Positions 25,658-34,400 are shown, numbered from the stretch's first letter. The stretch is 64,000 nucleotides of DNA from Lentzea kentuckyensis (GCF_002150765.1 NZ_MUYM01000052.1:1-64000), one strand, 5' to 3'. Notes: generated from the sequence alone by a model not told the origin. Made by a program: numbers and translations.

Positions 25658-26686
25658 TCAGTCGTTGAGCTGTAGCACGACCGTGCCCGCGTACTTCTTG
25701 TCCAGCAACGCGATGAACGCCTCCGCCGCGACCGGCACGCCGCCCTTGACGACGGTGTGGGCGAAGGAGATCTTCCCCTCGTTCAGCCAGGTCGAGAACG
25801 TCTGGTTCCACGCCGCCAGCTGCTCTTCGGTGTCGAAGGTGGCGAACCCGCGGAACGTCAGCTGCTTGGCGATGGCGCGCATCAGGGCGAGGCGCGGGTG
25901 GTCGCCGTCCGTGCCACCGATCTGGCCGCTCAGCGCGCCGCACAGGGCGAACCGGGCACCGGGCTGGGCGTGTTCGACGGCGGCCTCGAACTGGTCGCCG
26001 CCGACGTTGTCGAAGCACACCGTGATGCCGTCGGGGGCGAGCTCGCGCAGCCGGTCCAGCACCGGGCCGTCGTGGTAGTCGAACGCCGCGTCGAAGCCGG
26101 CCTCGTTCAGCAGGAAGTCGACCTTCTCCTTGCTGCCGGTGGAACCGATGACGAGCTTGGCGCCGCGGGCCTTCGCGATCTGACCGGCCAGCGTGCCGAC
26201 CGCGCCGGTCGCGCCGGACACGAACACCACGTCGCCCTCGCCGGCGTCGGCCATCTCGACGATGCCGCGCCACGCGGTCGGTCCGTTGGCGAGGTAGTAC
26301 TCCGCCCCCGGCAACAGCGAGCGGTCGAGCTTCTTCACGCCGAACCCCGGGCTCACGACCGCCCACTCGCGCCAGCCCTCGTAGTGCAGGATGAACGTCC
26401 CCACGGGCAGGTCCTCGTTGTTGGACACCACGACCGTGCCGACGGTGGTGCACCACGGGGTCTTGCCGATCTCGTAGTTGGGGATCGGCAGCGCGGTCTC
26501 CTCGTTCATCAGGTCGCGGTACACCGAGCCGAGGAACATCCACTCGTTGCGCACCAACACCTCGCCGTCGCCGGGTGTCGGCGTCGGCACCTCGACGAGC
26601 TCGAAGTTCTCCTGGGTCAGCCGGTCCGCCGGGCGCGAAACCAGGCGCAGCTCCCGCGACGTCGCAGGAATCGCTTCGGCGCTCAT
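25658..26686 (-). CDS. MDR-family NADPH-dependent enone reductase (PTGR-like)
   Basis: The ATG at 26686 follows AAAAGGAG and gives 342 aa. The protein has the leukotriene B4 12-hydroxydehydrogenase/PTGR layout without zinc ligands: VEVPTPTPGDGEVLVRNEW, VGTVVVSNNEDLPVG, the NADPH loop VFVSGATGAVGTLAGQ, and ITVCFDNVGGDQFEAAV. Members reduce the C=C of alpha,beta-unsaturated ketones. In this cluster it could reduce a polyketide enone or quinone, or a keto-acyl side chain. It is divergent from the GMC oxidoreductase gene with a 128-base shared upstream region. Confidence 0.87.
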   Translation of the reverse strand: MSAEAIPATSRELRLVSRPADRLTQENFELVEVPTPTPGDGEVLVRNEWMFLGSVYRDLMNEETALPIPNYEIGKTPWCTTVGTVVVSNNEDLPVGTFILHYEGWREWAVVSPGFGVKKLDRSLLPGAEYYLANGPTAWRGIVEMADAGEGDVVFVSGATGAVGTLAGQIAKARGAKLVIGSTGSKEKVDFLLNEAGFDAAFDYHDGPVLDRLRELAPDGITVCFDNVGGDQFEAAVEHAQPGARFALCGALSGQIGGTDGDHPRLALMRAIAKQLTFRGFATFDTEEQLAAWNQTFSTWLNEGKISFAHTVVKGGVPVAAEAFIALLDKKYAGTVVLQLND

Positions 26687-26743
26687 ACGGGTCTCCTTTT
26701 CACAGTGGGGTTTTCACCGTCCCCGAGCACGGCTTCGCCTGCC

Positions 26744-26771
26744 TTGAGAGGAACCTGAGCCATCTCAAGGC
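26744..26771. promoter_or_regulatory. Candidate SARP-type repeats between divergent tailoring genes
   Basis: TTGAGAG (26744), CTGAGCC (26755) and TCAAGGC (26765) occur at 10-11-base spacing in the 128-base divergent region. The outer pair also reads as an inverted repeat, CCTTGAG with CTCAAGG. Similar TTGAG/TCAAG units lie at 48458. Confidence 0.4.
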
Positions 26772-26814
26772 ACGTGCGAGCGGGGTTGCAGGGCGCACTG
26801 GCTGACTAGGGGTC

Positions 26815-28179
26815 ATGGCTGACTTCGACGTCATCGTGGTCGGCAGCGGCTCGGCGGGCGGCGTTCTGGCGGCACGGCTGTCGGAGGACCCTTCTCGGCG
26901 CGTGCTGCTGCTGGAAGCGGGACCGGACGACCCCGTCGCGGGCCCCACGCACAACTGGATGTACCGGTCCGAACCGCAGGTCGGTGGCGAGCCGCTGAAC
27001 CTGCCGCGCGGCAGGATCGTCGGCGGGTGCTCGGCGGTCAACGCGTGCATCGCCCTGCGCGGTGCGCCTTCCGACTACGACGCGTGGCCCGGCCCGTGGT
27101 CGTTCGACCTGGCGTCACGGTACTTCGAGGCCGTGGAGTCGGTCGTGCCGATCCGCCGGCCCGCCGACGACATGACGTCCACCAACCGGGCGTTCATCGA
27201 GACCGCGGTCTCCCTCGGCATGGAACGGGTCGAGGACCACAACGCGCCCGGTGCGATCGGCGCGGGACCGGTGCCGTTGAACGAGATCGGCGGTGTGCGG
27301 CAGAGCACCGCCGTCACCTATCTCGCGGCCGCGCGGTCCAGGAGCAACCTGACGATCCGGCCGGACTCCCTGGTGTGCAAGGTGCTCGTCCGGGACGGCA
27401 GGGCCGTCGGCGTGGTGCTGCTCGGCGGTGAGACGGTGTCCGCGCACACCATGGTGGTCGCCGCGGGCGCGTACGGTTCGCCCGCCGTGCTGATGCGGTC
27501 CGGGATCGGGCCGGCCACGGCGTTGTCGGCGCTCGGCATCGCGGTCGTCGCGGACCTGCCGGTGGGGCAGGGGTTGCAGGACCACCCGCTGGTCACGGTG
27601 AAGCTGATGGGTCGTGGTCCGGCGCTGTACCAGGCGGTCGCGACGACCCGGTCCGGACTGCAGTTCCTGCCGGGCACGCCGTCACCCGCCGAGACTACCG
27701 GCGCGAACCTGATCATCTCGGTGGCGCTGCTCAAGCCCTCTTCGCGGGGCAGGGTGCGGCTGCGCTCGGCCGACCCGACCGACGCGCCGCTCATCGACCT
27801 CGGCCTGCTGCGGTCCTATGAGGACAGGGCGTTGATGCGGTCGGGTGTGCGCGACCTGCTGCGCCTGGTCGGCACCAAGCCGTTCGCCGGGGAGATCGAC
27901 GGCCCGCCGCTCAACAGCCCGCCGGCCGACCTCTCGGACGACCAGGCGCTGGACCGGTGGATCTTCGCGAACGCCGGCACCTACCACCACGCGGTCGGCA
28001 CGTGCGCGATGGGTTCCGTGGTGTCGCCGGACGGGCAGGTGTTCGGCGTGGACGGCCTGTGGGTCGCGGACGCCTCGGTCATTCCGGAAGTTCCTGCCGC
28101 CAACACGAATCTGCCCACCATGATGCTCGCGGAGCGCATCTCCGCGGTACTGATCGAGGAGTCGCGCCATGTCGCTTGA
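26815..28179 (+). CDS. GMC-family flavin oxidoreductase
   Basis: The 454-aa protein is a glucose-methanol-choline oxidoreductase. The FAD-binding VIVVGSGSAGGVLAARLSE stands at the N-terminus, LPRGRIVGGCSAVNACI is the family signature, VVAAGAYGSPAVLMRSGIGP is signature 2, and the C-terminal catalytic His lies in YHHAVGTCAMG. It is shorter than typical 530-aa choline dehydrogenases but all key motifs are present. It would oxidise an alcohol, perhaps a side-chain or ring carbinol of the polyketide. The nitroreductase gene overlaps its 3' end by 11 bases, so the two are co-translated. Confidence 0.9.
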   Translation: MADFDVIVVGSGSAGGVLAARLSEDPSRRVLLLEAGPDDPVAGPTHNWMYRSEPQVGGEPLNLPRGRIVGGCSAVNACIALRGAPSDYDAWPGPWSFDLASRYFEAVESVVPIRRPADDMTSTNRAFIETAVSLGMERVEDHNAPGAIGAGPVPLNEIGGVRQSTAVTYLAAARSRSNLTIRPDSLVCKVLVRDGRAVGVVLLGGETVSAHTMVVAAGAYGSPAVLMRSGIGPATALSALGIAVVADLPVGQGLQDHPLVTVKLMGRGPALYQAVATTRSGLQFLPGTPSPAETTGANLIISVALLKPSSRGRVRLRSADPTDAPLIDLGLLRSYEDRALMRSGVRDLLRLVGTKPFAGEIDGPPLNSPPADLSDDQALDRWIFANAGTYHHAVGTCAMGSVVSPDGQVFGVDGLWVADASVIPEVPAANTNLPTMMLAERISAVLIEESRHVA

Positions 28180-28759
28180 GCTGGACGCCGCCGCCCAGGA
28201 CCTGCTGTTCCGGGAAGCCCGCACGGCCAACACGTTCTCGTCCGAACCGGTCTCCGACGAGACGATGCAGGCCGTCTACGACCTGGTCAAGTACGCCCCG
28301 ACGTCGATGAACCAGCAGCCGTTGCGCGTGGTGCTGATCCGCTCCGACGACGCCCGTGAGCGGCTGGTGAAGACGATGTACGGGCCCAACGGCGCCAAGG
28401 TCGCGCAGGCGCCGCTGGTCGCGATCCTGGCGGCGGACCTCGAGTTCCACGAGCTGATGCCGAAGCTCTTCCCGCACTTCCCCGAGGCCAAGGACATGTT
28501 CGCGGACCCGGCGATCCGCGAGGCCTCGGCCGTGCAGAACGGCACGATGCAGGCCGCGTACTTCCTGCTCGGCATCCGCGCCGCCGGCCTGTGCGCCGGG
28601 CCGATGATCGGGTTCGACGCCGACGCGGTGAACCGTGAGTTCTTCCCGGACGGCAAGCAGAAGGTGCTGCTGGTCATGAACATCGGCAAGCCCGGCGAGA
28701 ACGCCTGGTGGCCGCGGTCGCCGCGGCTCGAGTACGACGAGGTCGTCACCGCCGCCTGA
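28169..28759 (+). CDS. Nitroreductase-family FMN oxidoreductase (RutE/HadB-like)
   Basis: The 196-aa protein has the RutE-type nitroreductase pattern: FREARTANTFSSEPVSDETM, the FMN-phosphate motif KYAPTSMNQQPLRVVLI, and the GLCAGPMIGFDADAVNREFF C-terminal half. RutE-like enzymes reduce malonic semialdehyde or generate reduced flavin. It overlaps the GMC oxidoreductase gene by 11 bases. It may reduce an aldehyde made by that enzyme, or supply FMNH2 to the flavin-dependent hydroxylase at 4794-5897. Either role is inference. A terminator follows. Confidence 0.88.
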   Translation: MSLELDAAAQDLLFREARTANTFSSEPVSDETMQAVYDLVKYAPTSMNQQPLRVVLIRSDDARERLVKTMYGPNGAKVAQAPLVAILAADLEFHELMPKLFPHFPEAKDMFADPAIREASAVQNGTMQAAYFLLGIRAAGLCAGPMIGFDADAVNREFFPDGKQKVLLVMNIGKPGENAWWPRSPRLEYDEVVTAA

Positions 28760-28770
28760 CCTGCCGCAAG

Positions 28771-28803
28771 AAGAAGCCCCCGCCGGACTGGCGGGGGCTT
28801 CTT
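28771..28803. terminator. Bidirectional intrinsic terminator
   Basis: A 14-bp perfect stem (28771-28784 with 28790-28803) followed by a T-rich stretch separates the nitroreductase and SMP-30-like genes. Confidence 0.85.
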
Positions 28804-28808
28804 TTCGC

Positions 28809-29642
28809 TTATCTGGGCCGGGGAATCGCGACCGACGTGTAGGTCGTCTCCGGCGTCGCCTCGGTGGTGAACCTGCCGTTGATCACGTACAGCAGGTCGT
28901 CGTGCAGGGCGAGCGAGCTCGGGATGTCGAACCGCGGGTCGCTCACCCGGCGCAGGATCTTGCCGACCGTGCCCTCGTGGTTGAGCCGCACGAGCACGAC
29001 CTCGTTGCGCACGCCCATCGCCACGTACAGCAGGTCGCCGTCGAGCACCATGCCGTCGCAGTCCAGCAGGTCCTCGCCGCCGAGGTCGACGCTCGTGGCA
29101 CGGCCGGTGGCGGTGTCGACGTGGAACAGTCCGCCGGTGTTGGACTGGTTGACGAGCAACGCCGTGCCGTCCGGGGTGCGGCAGATCCCGTTGGCGTTGA
29201 AGCCTTCCTCGAGATACCGGATGTCGCCGGTGAGCTCCAGCCGCTCGACCTGCTCCGGCTCCGGCAGCTCGCCGTTGCCGCCCAGCGGCAGCTTCCACAG
29301 CACCGGCAGCACCGAGTCGGTGGCCCACGCGGCCGTCGGGGTCAGCGCGAAGTCGTTGACCAGGCCCGCGAGCGGGTACGACGCCAGCGTGGCGCCGGAG
29401 GCCGCGTGGATCACGTGCGCGTCGCCGGCGAAACCGCCCGCGATGAACAGGCGGCCCCGGCGGTCGATCTTCACCCCGGCCGCGGCGGTGCCGGGGCCGG
29501 GGTGGATGGTCCTGCCCTCGCCGGTGATCAGGTCCGCGCGGTAGATGGACCCGTCGGCCAGCGAACCGAAGTACGCGAACGGACCGGGCCCGATCGTCAT
29601 CGACTCTGGCCGGAATCCGTCCGGCAGCGCGATCGTCGTCAT
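28809..29642 (-). CDS. SMP-30/gluconolactonase-like beta-propeller protein
   Basis: The 277-aa protein has repeated propeller strands: GSIYRADLITGEGRTIHPG, AAAGVKIDRRGRLFIAGG, GFNANGICRTPDGTALLVNQS, and GVRNEVVLVRLNHEGTVGKIL. This resembles the SMP-30/NHL six-bladed family. Some members hydrolyse lactones using a bound metal with Glu/Asn/Asp ligands, and NGIC plus the GEDLLDCDGM stretch could supply these. No signal peptide is present. It may open or isomerise a lactone of the polyketide, but a non-enzymatic role cannot be excluded. The ribosome site is weak, so the start is provisional. Confidence 0.72.
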   Translation of the reverse strand: MTTIALPDGFRPESMTIGPGPFAYFGSLADGSIYRADLITGEGRTIHPGPGTAAAGVKIDRRGRLFIAGGFAGDAHVIHAASGATLASYPLAGLVNDFALTPTAAWATDSVLPVLWKLPLGGNGELPEPEQVERLELTGDIRYLEEGFNANGICRTPDGTALLVNQSNTGGLFHVDTATGRATSVDLGGEDLLDCDGMVLDGDLLYVAMGVRNEVVLVRLNHEGTVGKILRRVSDPRFDIPSSLALHDDLLYVINGRFTTEATPETTYTSVAIPRPR

Positions 29643-29667
29643 ACCGGCAAGAAAACCGCAGCGTGCT

Positions 29668-30729
29668 CTAGGTTTGCTCGAACACCACGGCGTGCTCGGC
29701 GTCCGGTGCGGCGAACTTCAGCAACCGGCGTCCCTCAGCCTCGACCGCGGCGGTGTCGCGCTTGAGCAGGCGCTGGTACGGCGCGATGAGCAGGGTTTTC
29801 TTCGCCATCTTCCAAGTGCCGCTGATGAACCCGTCGACGGTGAAGCTCCCGCGCGTCGAGGAACCGTTGAAGCCGGGGGAGATGATCCTCGTGCGGTCAG
29901 CGTGCGACAGCGCGATGTTGTCGAACTCGGGCAGGAACCGCGGCGGCGCCGGGGTGTCCTCGTCCGGGCGCGGCGCGTCCTCGTGGTCGAACAGCGTCCG
30001 GCCGTTCTCGTCGCTGAACCTGCGCAGCGGCAGCCGTTCGACCACCTCCGACAACCTCGTGAGCCCGGACCAGGTCTGCACGTCCTGCACGCTCGCCGGG
30101 CCGAACGCCCTGAGGTAACGGGAGACCACCTCGGTGATCGACGGCTCCGGCAGGGATTCGGCGCCCAGCCAGGTGTTCAGGATGGCGTGCGCGCCACGGC
30201 CAGGTGCGAGGCCCCAGATCCCCCGTGGCGGGAGCTGGACGAGCGGCACGAGCAGTTGCACCGCATAGGCCAGCGCGGTCGCCTGGTGGCCCGTCCAGTG
30301 CTCTTTCAGCAACTTGCCGAGATCCTCGCGGGTGCGCGGTTGCGCTTCGAGCAGCTCGCGACCGCGTTGAGCGAGCTCGTCCGGGTCGATGCCCGCGATC
30401 TGCTTGCCGTTGTGGCCGGTGAAGTTCGTGCGGTCCAGCACGGGTTTCACCAGTGGCCGCAGCAGAAGCGCGTCACGTGCGCTCACGAGGTGGATGGTGG
30501 CCCTCATCAGCACGATGCGGACCGTTTCGCGGTTCTCCAGGGTGGTGGCGAGGTCTGACGGCTGAAAGTCGCTTATGCGAGACCACAGGCCCACGTACGG
30601 CGAGAGCGGGACCTGGGACTGCATGCCCACCAGGTGTTCCACGACCTCGATCGGTGTCTTGCCGGTGCGTTCCAGGAGGAACTGCCGGGCCAGCAACGCC
30701 CGGTTGAGCTGCCGTGCGCTGAGCTTCAC
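29668..30729 (-). CDS. AlkZ-type DNA glycosylase 1 (HTH_42 family), likely self-resistance
   Basis: The GTG at 30729 overlaps the upstream stop (GTGA) and gives 353 aa. The protein is a winged-helix HTH_42 member. The N-terminal block reads ARQLNRALLARQFLL, then EHLVGMQSQVPLSPYVGLWSR. Counting from the start, the two glutamines fall at residues 37 and 39, the Q-x-Q catalytic pair described for AlkZ of the azinomycin producer. HLV in ATIHLVSARDAL and the C-terminal FTVDGFISGTWK also fit. AlkZ homologues excise bulky alkylated guanines or crosslinks in producers of azinomycin and trioxacarcin-type compounds. It is adjacent to a second copy. Confidence 0.85.
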   Translation of the reverse strand: MKLSARQLNRALLARQFLLERTGKTPIEVVEHLVGMQSQVPLSPYVGLWSRISDFQPSDLATTLENRETVRIVLMRATIHLVSARDALLLRPLVKPVLDRTNFTGHNGKQIAGIDPDELAQRGRELLEAQPRTREDLGKLLKEHWTGHQATALAYAVQLLVPLVQLPPRGIWGLAPGRGAHAILNTWLGAESLPEPSITEVVSRYLRAFGPASVQDVQTWSGLTRLSEVVERLPLRRFSDENGRTLFDHEDAPRPDEDTPAPPRFLPEFDNIALSHADRTRIISPGFNGSSTRGSFTVDGFISGTWKMAKKTLLIAPYQRLLKRDTAAVEAEGRRLLKFAAPDAEHAVVFEQT

Positions 30730-31799
30730 TCGACCACGAACTCCCGCGTCGTCGCGTCCGGTGCCGCGAACCGCAACAACCCGTCGGCTTCCTTCTCCAC
30801 GGCCTTGAGGTCCTTTTTGGACAGCGGCTGGAACAGGGTCAGCGTCAGGGTCGCGGTCTTCTTCTGCTCCTTGATCTTCCACATGCCGCGCACGAACCCG
30901 TCGACCAGCAGTGTGGCCGCGATGCCCGCGCCGACGCAGACCCTCTTGCGGATGTCGTCGTCCATCACCCGCGTGCGGTCGAAGTGCGACACCATCAGGT
31001 TGTCGTACTCGGGCAGGAACCGGACGGGCGCCGGCGTGTCACCGTCCGGCCGCGGCGCGTCCGGCAGGTCGTAGAGCTCCTGGCCGGTGTCCGAGGTGAG
31101 CACCTCCAGCTCGTCGCCCATGTCCTTGAACACCTTGGCCATGAACGTGAGCCCGGTGAACGCCTGGAGGTCCTTCACGGTCGCGGGCCCGTACGCGGCG
31201 AGGTAGCGACGCACCAGCTGCTTCGGGTCCGGATCCGAGACGAACTCCTCGTCCAGGAACGGTTCCGCGAGCGTCGACGGTACCGAACCGCCCTTGCCCC
31301 ACGGCGGTACGTGCACCAGCGGCACCAGGTACTGCACGGAGTAGGCCAGCGACAGGGGATCGCGGCCCGGGAACCGCTCGCTCATCGACTCGCGCAGCTG
31401 CACCTGGGTGAGGGCCTTGCCGCGCAGCAGCTTCCGGCCGTGCTCGGCGATCTCGCCGAGGTCCATGCCCTCGGTCTGGCGGCCGAAGAAGCCCTTCTGC
31501 GCCCGGTTGAGCACCGGCTGGAGCAACGGCCGCAGCCACAGCAGGTCCGGTGTGGTCACGAGGTGCATGGTGTAGCGCATGAGCGACGAACGCACGATCT
31601 GGCGGTCCAGGATGAGTTTCGACAACTCGTTGCGGTCGAAGCTCTGAAGACGCGCCCACAGCCCGATGTAGGGCGGGAACGGCAGCTGCGCCTGCAGTCC
31701 GACGAGCCGCTCGGTGGCGTCGAGCACGCTCAGGTCGTGGCGCCGCAGCAGAAGTTGGCGCGCGAGGGTGGCTCGGTTGATCGCGCGGCGGTCCAGCAC
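30726..31799 (-). CDS. AlkZ-type DNA glycosylase 2 (HTH_42 family), likely self-resistance
   Basis: The GTG at 31799 follows AGAAAGGG and gives 357 aa. It is a clear paralogue of the adjacent protein. RAINRATLARQLLL is followed by ERLVGLQAQLPFPPYIGLWARL with the Q-x-Q pair at residues 36 and 38, then MHLVTTPDLLWLRPLLQPVL, and ATLLVDGFVRGMWKIKEQK near the C-terminus. This is the AlkZ-like (QxQ) and not the AlkX/YcaQ-like (QxD) version of the motif. Two paralogues are also known in trioxacarcin and LL-D49194 clusters. The pair may handle different lesions, which is inference. Confidence 0.87.
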   Translation of the reverse strand: MLDRRAINRATLARQLLLRRHDLSVLDATERLVGLQAQLPFPPYIGLWARLQSFDRNELSKLILDRQIVRSSLMRYTMHLVTTPDLLWLRPLLQPVLNRAQKGFFGRQTEGMDLGEIAEHGRKLLRGKALTQVQLRESMSERFPGRDPLSLAYSVQYLVPLVHVPPWGKGGSVPSTLAEPFLDEEFVSDPDPKQLVRRYLAAYGPATVKDLQAFTGLTFMAKVFKDMGDELEVLTSDTGQELYDLPDAPRPDGDTPAPVRFLPEYDNLMVSHFDRTRVMDDDIRKRVCVGAGIAATLLVDGFVRGMWKIKEQKKTATLTLTLFQPLSKKDLKAVEKEADGLLRFAAPDATTREFVVE

Positions 31800-31891
31800 G
31801 GGAAGGCCCTTTCTGCAACTACTTCTGGAAACGCGGAAACGCGGCCGTCACCGGAGACTACCGGTGACGACCGCTCTGGTGACGGTGCTGA

Positions 31892-32710
31892 TCAGGCCGC
31901 GTCGCCTTCGAGACGGGCGCGGAACCACGACATGAACAGGTGGTCGGTGCCGGCGGTGAGGTCCTGGCCACCGTCGATGGTGATGATCTGGCCGGTGACC
32001 CAGGAGCTGGCGGGGCTGGCGAGCTGCGTGATCCACGGCGTGATGTCCTCGACCGTGCCGGTGCGGCCCAGCGGCATGATGTCCGCCAGCGTCGCGAAGA
32101 TCCCGTCGGTCTCCTCCTCGTTGAGCCCGTTGGCCGCGTAGACCTCGGTGCGCACGCCGGCCGGGGCGACGGCGTTGACCCGGATCCCGAGCGGGGCGAG
32201 CTCGCGTGCCCACGTCAGCGTGAGGCTGTGCATGCCCGCCTTGCTGGCCGCGTACAGGGCGGCGCCGGGCTCGGGGTTGTGGCCCGCGACCGAGGAGACG
32301 AACACGATGTTGCCGCCCGGCTTGGCCAGGAACCGGTACAGCGCGCCGGTGAGACGGACCGGGCCGAGCAGGTTGATGTTGAGCAGCTCGTTGCTGGCCT
32401 TCTCGTCGAAGTACTCGGCGAGCGTGTTGCGGAAGATGCCGGCGTTGTGCACGAGCACGTCCAGCTTGGCGCCGTTGGTCTCGACGGCGTCGGCGACGGC
32501 CTGCGCGCCTTCGGCTGTGGTGACGTCGGCGGCCACGGGGACGATGTTCGGGTGCAGCTCGGCGACCTCGTCCAGCCGTTCCTTGCGGCGACCGGTGATG
32601 ATCACACTCGCGGCGCCGAGCTTCGCGAACTCGACGGCCGCGTGCTTGCCGATTCCGGTGCCACCACCGGTGACGACGACTCGCTGGCCTTCAAACGGCT
32701 GGTCGGACAT
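31892..32710 (-). CDS. Short-chain dehydrogenase/reductase
   Basis: The ATG at 32710 follows GAAAGGA and gives 272 aa. It is a classical SDR: TGGGTGIGKHAA for NADP(H), HNAGIF (NNAG-type), the catalytic Ser in FVSSVAGHNPEPG, YAASK for Tyr/Lys, then APAGVRTEVYAANG. It ends with DGGQDLTAGTDHLFMSWF. It is not close to the C9-ketoreductase type, so it more likely reduces or oxidises a later tailoring intermediate or a side-chain carbonyl. It lies 92 bases upstream of the glycosylase pair, on the same strand. Confidence 0.88.
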   Translation of the reverse strand: MSDQPFEGQRVVVTGGGTGIGKHAAVEFAKLGAASVIITGRRKERLDEVAELHPNIVPVAADVTTAEGAQAVADAVETNGAKLDVLVHNAGIFRNTLAEYFDEKASNELLNINLLGPVRLTGALYRFLAKPGGNIVFVSSVAGHNPEPGAALYAASKAGMHSLTLTWARELAPLGIRVNAVAPAGVRTEVYAANGLNEEETDGIFATLADIMPLGRTGTVEDITPWITQLASPASSWVTGQIITIDGGQDLTAGTDHLFMSWFRARLEGDAA

Positions 32711-32789
32711 GGTCTGAGTTCCTTTCGAAATGCCACCGGGTGTCGCCTACATCCAGCCAAAGCGGACTGGTATCCCACTAGAACCGCAC

Positions 32790-33812
32790 TCAGGCCGCCC
32801 AGGACGGCTTCGCGTCGATCTCGACGACCGCGCATCCCCAGCTGTATCCGGCGCCCACGCCGAACAGCACGACCCGCTGCCCCGGTCGGGCCTGGCCGGT
32901 GTCGACGAGGTGGCCGAGCCCCGCGAACTGGTCGCCCGCGCCGAGATGCCCGATCGTGCGGCTCCACTCCCACGTCGTGCGCGCGGGGTCGATGTCGTAG
33001 GGCCGCAGGTAGTTCACGTCCAGGCGGCGCCGGCCGAAGTGCGGCAGCACCACCCAGTCCGCGTCACCGAGCTTCATGTCCGCGTCCGCCAGCGCCTCCT
33101 CGACCGCGGCCGCCTGGCCCGCGTTGGCCCGGTTGATGCCGAAGGAGAGCCCGAACTTCCTGGCGAACGCGTGCTTGGCGGCCTCGAAGTCCACCGGCAT
33201 GCGGTGCTCGAACGGAGCGAGCCCCATCGGTTCGTCACCGCGGTGCAACGGCTCCAGATCGGAATCCGCGTTGATGGCCAAGGAAAGCAGCCGTGCGTAC
33301 CCGCCGCGCCGGGAGAGGACGAGAGCGCTCGCACCGTCCGCGTAAGGCGTGCCGGGATCGGTGCGCCACCGGTCGATGCCGGGCAGGCAGAACCGGTCGG
33401 CCGTGGTCAGCAGCGCGTCGCGACCCGGACTGAGATAACGGACGGCGAGGTCCAGCGCGGCCATGCCACCGTTGGACATCTGCCGGATCTCCAGCGCCAG
33501 ACAGCTGTTGCGGACGGTCTCGCGCTGGATGTAGCTGCCGACCGGCCACAGGTCCTGGCCCTGGTGGTAGGTCGTGGCGTGCAGGATCAACTCGACGTGG
33601 TCACCGGTGCTGCCCGCCCGCGCAAGTGCCTGCTGGGCCGCGCGAACGCCCATCTCGGCCGCAGACTCGTCGGGGGAGTACGCGACGCTGGTGACGTCCG
33701 TGCGCGCGACCAGCTTCGGTTCGCACTCACCGGAGTCGATGGCGTCCTGCACGTCCAGCGTCGCGGGGAGCCGGATTCCGTTGCCCCGCACGTAGATGCC
33801 GTCGACGCGCAC
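32790..33812 (-). CDS. KASIII-like acyltransferase with Ser at the nucleophile position
   Basis: The 340-aa protein has the ketoacyl synthase III thiolase fold. The segment aligned to the active-site Cys loop (A-C-A/S-G) reads IRQMSNGGMAALDLA, so the usual Cys is Ser113. The His of PHQAN is kept in VLPHFGRRRLDV, and the Asn site region reads TIGHLGAGDQFAGL. DpsC of daunorubicin biosynthesis likewise has Ser and uses a non-malonyl starter, and CerJ-type relatives acylate sugars. It could select the starter with the free acyltransferase encoded at 46583, or esterify a sugar. The gene adjoins wrbA with no gap, so the two are coupled. Confidence 0.87.
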   Translation of the reverse strand: MRVDGIYVRGNGIRLPATLDVQDAIDSGECEPKLVARTDVTSVAYSPDESAAEMGVRAAQQALARAGSTGDHVELILHATTYHQGQDLWPVGSYIQRETVRNSCLALEIRQMSNGGMAALDLAVRYLSPGRDALLTTADRFCLPGIDRWRTDPGTPYADGASALVLSRRGGYARLLSLAINADSDLEPLHRGDEPMGLAPFEHRMPVDFEAAKHAFARKFGLSFGINRANAGQAAAVEEALADADMKLGDADWVVLPHFGRRRLDVNYLRPYDIDPARTTWEWSRTIGHLGAGDQFAGLGHLVDTGQARPGQRVVLFGVGAGYSWGCAVVEIDAKPSWAA

Positions 33813-34400
33813 TCAGACCTCCTTCAGCGCACGGGTGACGCGCACGACCCGGTCGGCCTGCACACGGGCGGACTGCAAGGCGATCTCGCTGACCGGCGCG
33901 CTGTCCGAGCCGAGCACGTGGGAGGTGCCGTAGGGGTTCTCGTTCAACCCCGGCGGCACGATGATCCCGCCGAAGTGGCAGACCATGTTGTAGATGGAGA
34001 CGATCGTGGTCTCCATGCCGCCGTGCGTGCTGCCGCCGGAGGTGAAAGCGCTGTACACCTTGCTCGCCAGGCGTCCCTGGAACCACGCTGGCCCCAGCGT
34101 GTCGATGAACTGCTTGAGCTGCGCGGACATGTTGCCGAACCGCGTGGGCGTGCCGAACAGGACCGCGTCGGCCCACAGGACGTCGTCGACCTGGGCGATC
34201 GGCACGTCCTCGGTCGCCCTGAGGTGCTGCGCCCACGCTGGCCGTGAGTCCACGGCGGCCTGCGGCGCGAGTTCGGCCGCCCTGACCAGCCTGACCTCGG
34301 CTCCCGCCTTCTCCGCCGTCTCGGCGATCTCGGTGGCGATGCGGTGGATCGTCCCGGTGGACGAGTAGTAGACGACGGTGACGTTGACGCTGCGTTCCAT
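33813..34400 (-). CDS. WrbA-like NAD(P)H:quinone oxidoreductase
   Basis: The ATG at 34400 gives 195 aa. It is a flavodoxin-fold WrbA protein: VVYYSSTGTIHRIATEIAE binds the FMN phosphate, GTPTRFGNMSAQLKQFID and AFTSGGSTHGGMETT form the isoalloxazine loops, and NENPYGTSHVLG completes the WrbA signature. These enzymes reduce quinones by two electrons, protecting against radical damage. In aromatic polyketide clusters they may also make hydroquinone intermediates or supply reduced flavin. It directly precedes the KASIII-like gene and is divergent from the response regulator gene. Confidence 0.9.
   Translation of the reverse strand: MERSVNVTVVYYSSTGTIHRIATEIAETAEKAGAEVRLVRAAELAPQAAVDSRPAWAQHLRATEDVPIAQVDDVLWADAVLFGTPTRFGNMSAQLKQFIDTLGPAWFQGRLASKVYSAFTSGGSTHGGMETTIVSIYNMVCHFGGIIVPPGLNENPYGTSHVLGSDSAPVSEIALQSARVQADRVVRVTRALKEV

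Noticed and set aside
29668..31799. HTH_42 proteins as generic transcription regulators
   Set aside because: Both keep the Q-x-Q catalytic pair and the paired arrangement of AlkZ-type glycosylases, which fits a repair enzyme better.
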